Assembly (NCBI RefSeq): GCF_022808695.1
Contig: NZ_JAKZKW010000004.1
Span: 123,784 to 187,783 of the forward strand
Reading direction: 5' to 3'
DNA length: 64,000 nt
DNA from: Fundidesulfovibrio soli
GTDB lineage: Bacteria; Desulfobacterota; Desulfovibrionia; Desulfovibrionales; Desulfovibrionaceae
The notes under the pieces: model-generated
What the model saw: only the letters and a program-made list of their open reading frames with translations
The model's database searches: none
Told to the model about the DNA's origin: nothing
Made by a program: the position numbers and the translations under genes
In this document: positions 62,807 to 64,000 of the stretch, one piece after another
Numbering within the stretch: the first letter of the stretch is position 1
Layout: each line of letters begins with the position of its first letter

Positions 62807-63880
62807 TCATTCGGCGAGGCGTGCAAGCAGATCTTCGTGCCGCCTGACCATGGCTTCCATGGAGTAGGTCTCCAGGGCCACAGCCCGGGCCTGCGCGCCC
62901 ATGGAAGCGCGCCGCTCCTCGTCGGCCAGCAGGGCCGCAAGATTTGCTCCCAAAGCCTCGGCGTCGCGCGCGGGGCTGAGCAGGCCTGTGCGGCCCTGCT
63001 CCACCACCTCGGGGATGCCGCCCACGCCCGTGGCAACCACGGGCAGGCCCGTGGCCATGCCCTCCAGCACCACGTTGGGCAGCCCCTCCCGCAGGGAGGA
63101 CAAGGCCAGAATCGTGGCCTGCCGATAGAAAGGACGCAGATCCGGCCCGCCCGGATACACGCGGATGTTGCGCGCGCAGGACAGCTTGCGCGCCGCGTGC
63201 TCCACGCGCCCCTTGAGCGGCCCGTCCCCCACCAGCCACAGCTCGGCCTCGGGCACGGCCTTCCAGGCCTGGTCGAAGGCGCTAAGCAGGGTCAGATGAT
63301 CCTTGTCCTCCACGAAGCGCGCCACGCAGAGCACCACCTTGCGCACCGGGGCGAAGCCGTCGGGGTCGGGGCTGAAGAAGTCGGTGTCCACCCCGTTCTG
63401 GATCACGGTCACCTGCTCGTCGCTGCGGCCCAGGGCCAGCAGGGCGTTCTTGAGGGCCTGCGTGTTGGTGATGTGATGGTGGGCGAACCGGGCCAAAAAA
63501 CGCTCGTGCTGCCGGGCGATGTTGCCCCCGCCCCGGCAGGTGCCCAGCACAAGGGGCAGGCCGGAGAGCCTGCCCAGCAGCCGGCCCCAGATGTTGGGCA
63601 CGGCGGTGAGCGGCATGAGGATGTCCGGCTTGTTGCGCTTAAGATGCTGATGCAGCTTGTAAATCGTTCCTGCGCCTATCGAACGCTTATCGTCAATCCA
63701 GGCCAGTTTGATGTCGGCCTCGCGGGCCTGGGCCTCGAAATCGCGCCCCGCGCTCATCATCCAGAACTCGGGGGCGAAGCGGGTGCGGTCTATGCGGCGG
63801 GCCAGCTCCAGGGCGTGGCGCTGCGTGCCGCCAAAGAGCAGATCCTGCAGGAGGAGGACGAGGCGTTTGGGGTAGGCCAT
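62807..63880 (-). CDS. GT4-family glycosyltransferase
   Basis: 357 aa. LLQDLLFGGTQRHALELARRI starts a GT-B fold. The GT4 donor-site motif is REGLPNVVLEGMATGLPVVATGVGGIPEVV. GGGAGA precedes the ATG. It transfers a sugar onto a glycan or lipid carrier on the cytoplasmic face. It is transcribed toward the GT2 gene and away from the window end. Confidence 0.9.
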   Translation of the reverse strand: MAYPKRLVLLLQDLLFGGTQRHALELARRIDRTRFAPEFWMMSAGRDFEAQAREADIKLAWIDDKRSIGAGTIYKLHQHLKRNKPDILMPLTAVPNIWGRLLGRLSGLPLVLGTCRGGGNIARQHERFLARFAHHHITNTQALKNALLALGRSDEQVTVIQNGVDTDFFSPDPDGFAPVRKVVLCVARFVEDKDHLTLLSAFDQAWKAVPEAELWLVGDGPLKGRVEHAARKLSCARNIRVYPGGPDLRPFYRQATILALSSLREGLPNVVLEGMATGLPVVATGVGGIPEVVEQGRTGLLSPARDAEALGANLAALLADEERRASMGAQARAVALETYSMEAMVRRHEDLLARLAE

Positions 63881-64000
63881 ACGAGGTTCTCCCGTATCGG
63901 GACTGCGCCCCTGCCCGTGTCAGGGGAGACGTTCCCGCTGTCCGGGGTCGCGCGGGCGGCGAGGCAGGATATTCTTCAAATATATCCGCCCTCGCCGCCC
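63881..64000. other. Window-edge noncoding stretch
   Basis: No gene or hairpin is supported here. It is the upstream region of the GT4 gene, and the neighbouring gene lies outside the window. Confidence 0.4.

Overview
The window is high-GC bacterial chromosome with densely packed genes and no rRNA, CRISPR array, insertion sequence or recognisable prophage. The gene set points to a sulfate-reducer-like member of the Desulfovibrionales (Desulfobacterota): a complete six-subunit Ech [NiFe]-hydrogenase operon, several membrane chemoreceptors, cobamide genes, a CIRCE-controlled groESL operon and glycogen enzymes. This placement rests on gene content and style only; no search was possible.

Layout. 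0.1-3 kb: a peroxiredoxin behind a perfect 19-bp operator-like palindrome, then two minus-strand envelope genes (a vWA-OmpA protein and a LysM lipoprotein). 3.3-6.3 kb: a PreP-type M16 protease. 6.4-12 kb: a response-regulator diguanylate cyclase with a near-consensus promoter, then CorC-like protein, ribosomal protein S1 and SppA on the minus strand. 12-18 kb: OsmC, MalQ, a YkgJ-type Cys-cluster protein, GlgB and a YgjP-type metallopeptidase. 18-24 kb: a PAS chemoreceptor facing a tight operon of CbiR-like protein, CobU, DHH phosphoesterase and HD-GYP protein. 24-31 kb: a small basic protein, a membrane-anchored Schlafen/AlbA_2 protein, a small periplasmic protein, an acyltransferase-like protein, a TPR protein and a NIT-domain chemoreceptor. 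31-36 kb: echABCDEF. 36.5-40.5 kb: a PilZ-like protein, a MotA without MotB, and groES-groEL. 40.5-41.3 kb: a Cys-rich unknown preceded by an in-frame amber codon. 41.6-48 kb: a Cus-type copper/silver RND efflux operon that includes a Met-rich octapeptide-repeat protein. 48.5-53 kb: a chemoreceptor with two periplasmic CZB domains, a conserved small protein, tRNA-Ser(UGA), a REC-PilZ protein and CheV. 53.2-63.9 kb: a surface-glycan locus (two GT4 enzymes, asparagine-synthase-like amidotransferase, GT28-like transferase, radical SAM enzyme, flippase, GT2).

Themes. Signalling is dense: three MCPs with different sensors (PAS, NIT, tandem CZB), CheV, MotA, and c-di-GMP synthesis, breakdown and probable binding (GGDEF, HD-GYP, PilZ). 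The copper operon and the CZB receptor next to it suggest linked metal handling and metal-guided taxis, but this is inference. Three families of short palindromic extragenic repeats recur. Two of them always appear as an ordered pair between convergent genes and show compensatory stem changes.

The most promising unusual items are the Met-octapeptide protein in the Cus operon, the equal-spacing tandem CZB receptor, the transmembrane AlbA_2 protein, the radical SAM enzyme in a glycan operon, the paired repeats, and the amber-interrupted Cys-rich gene.
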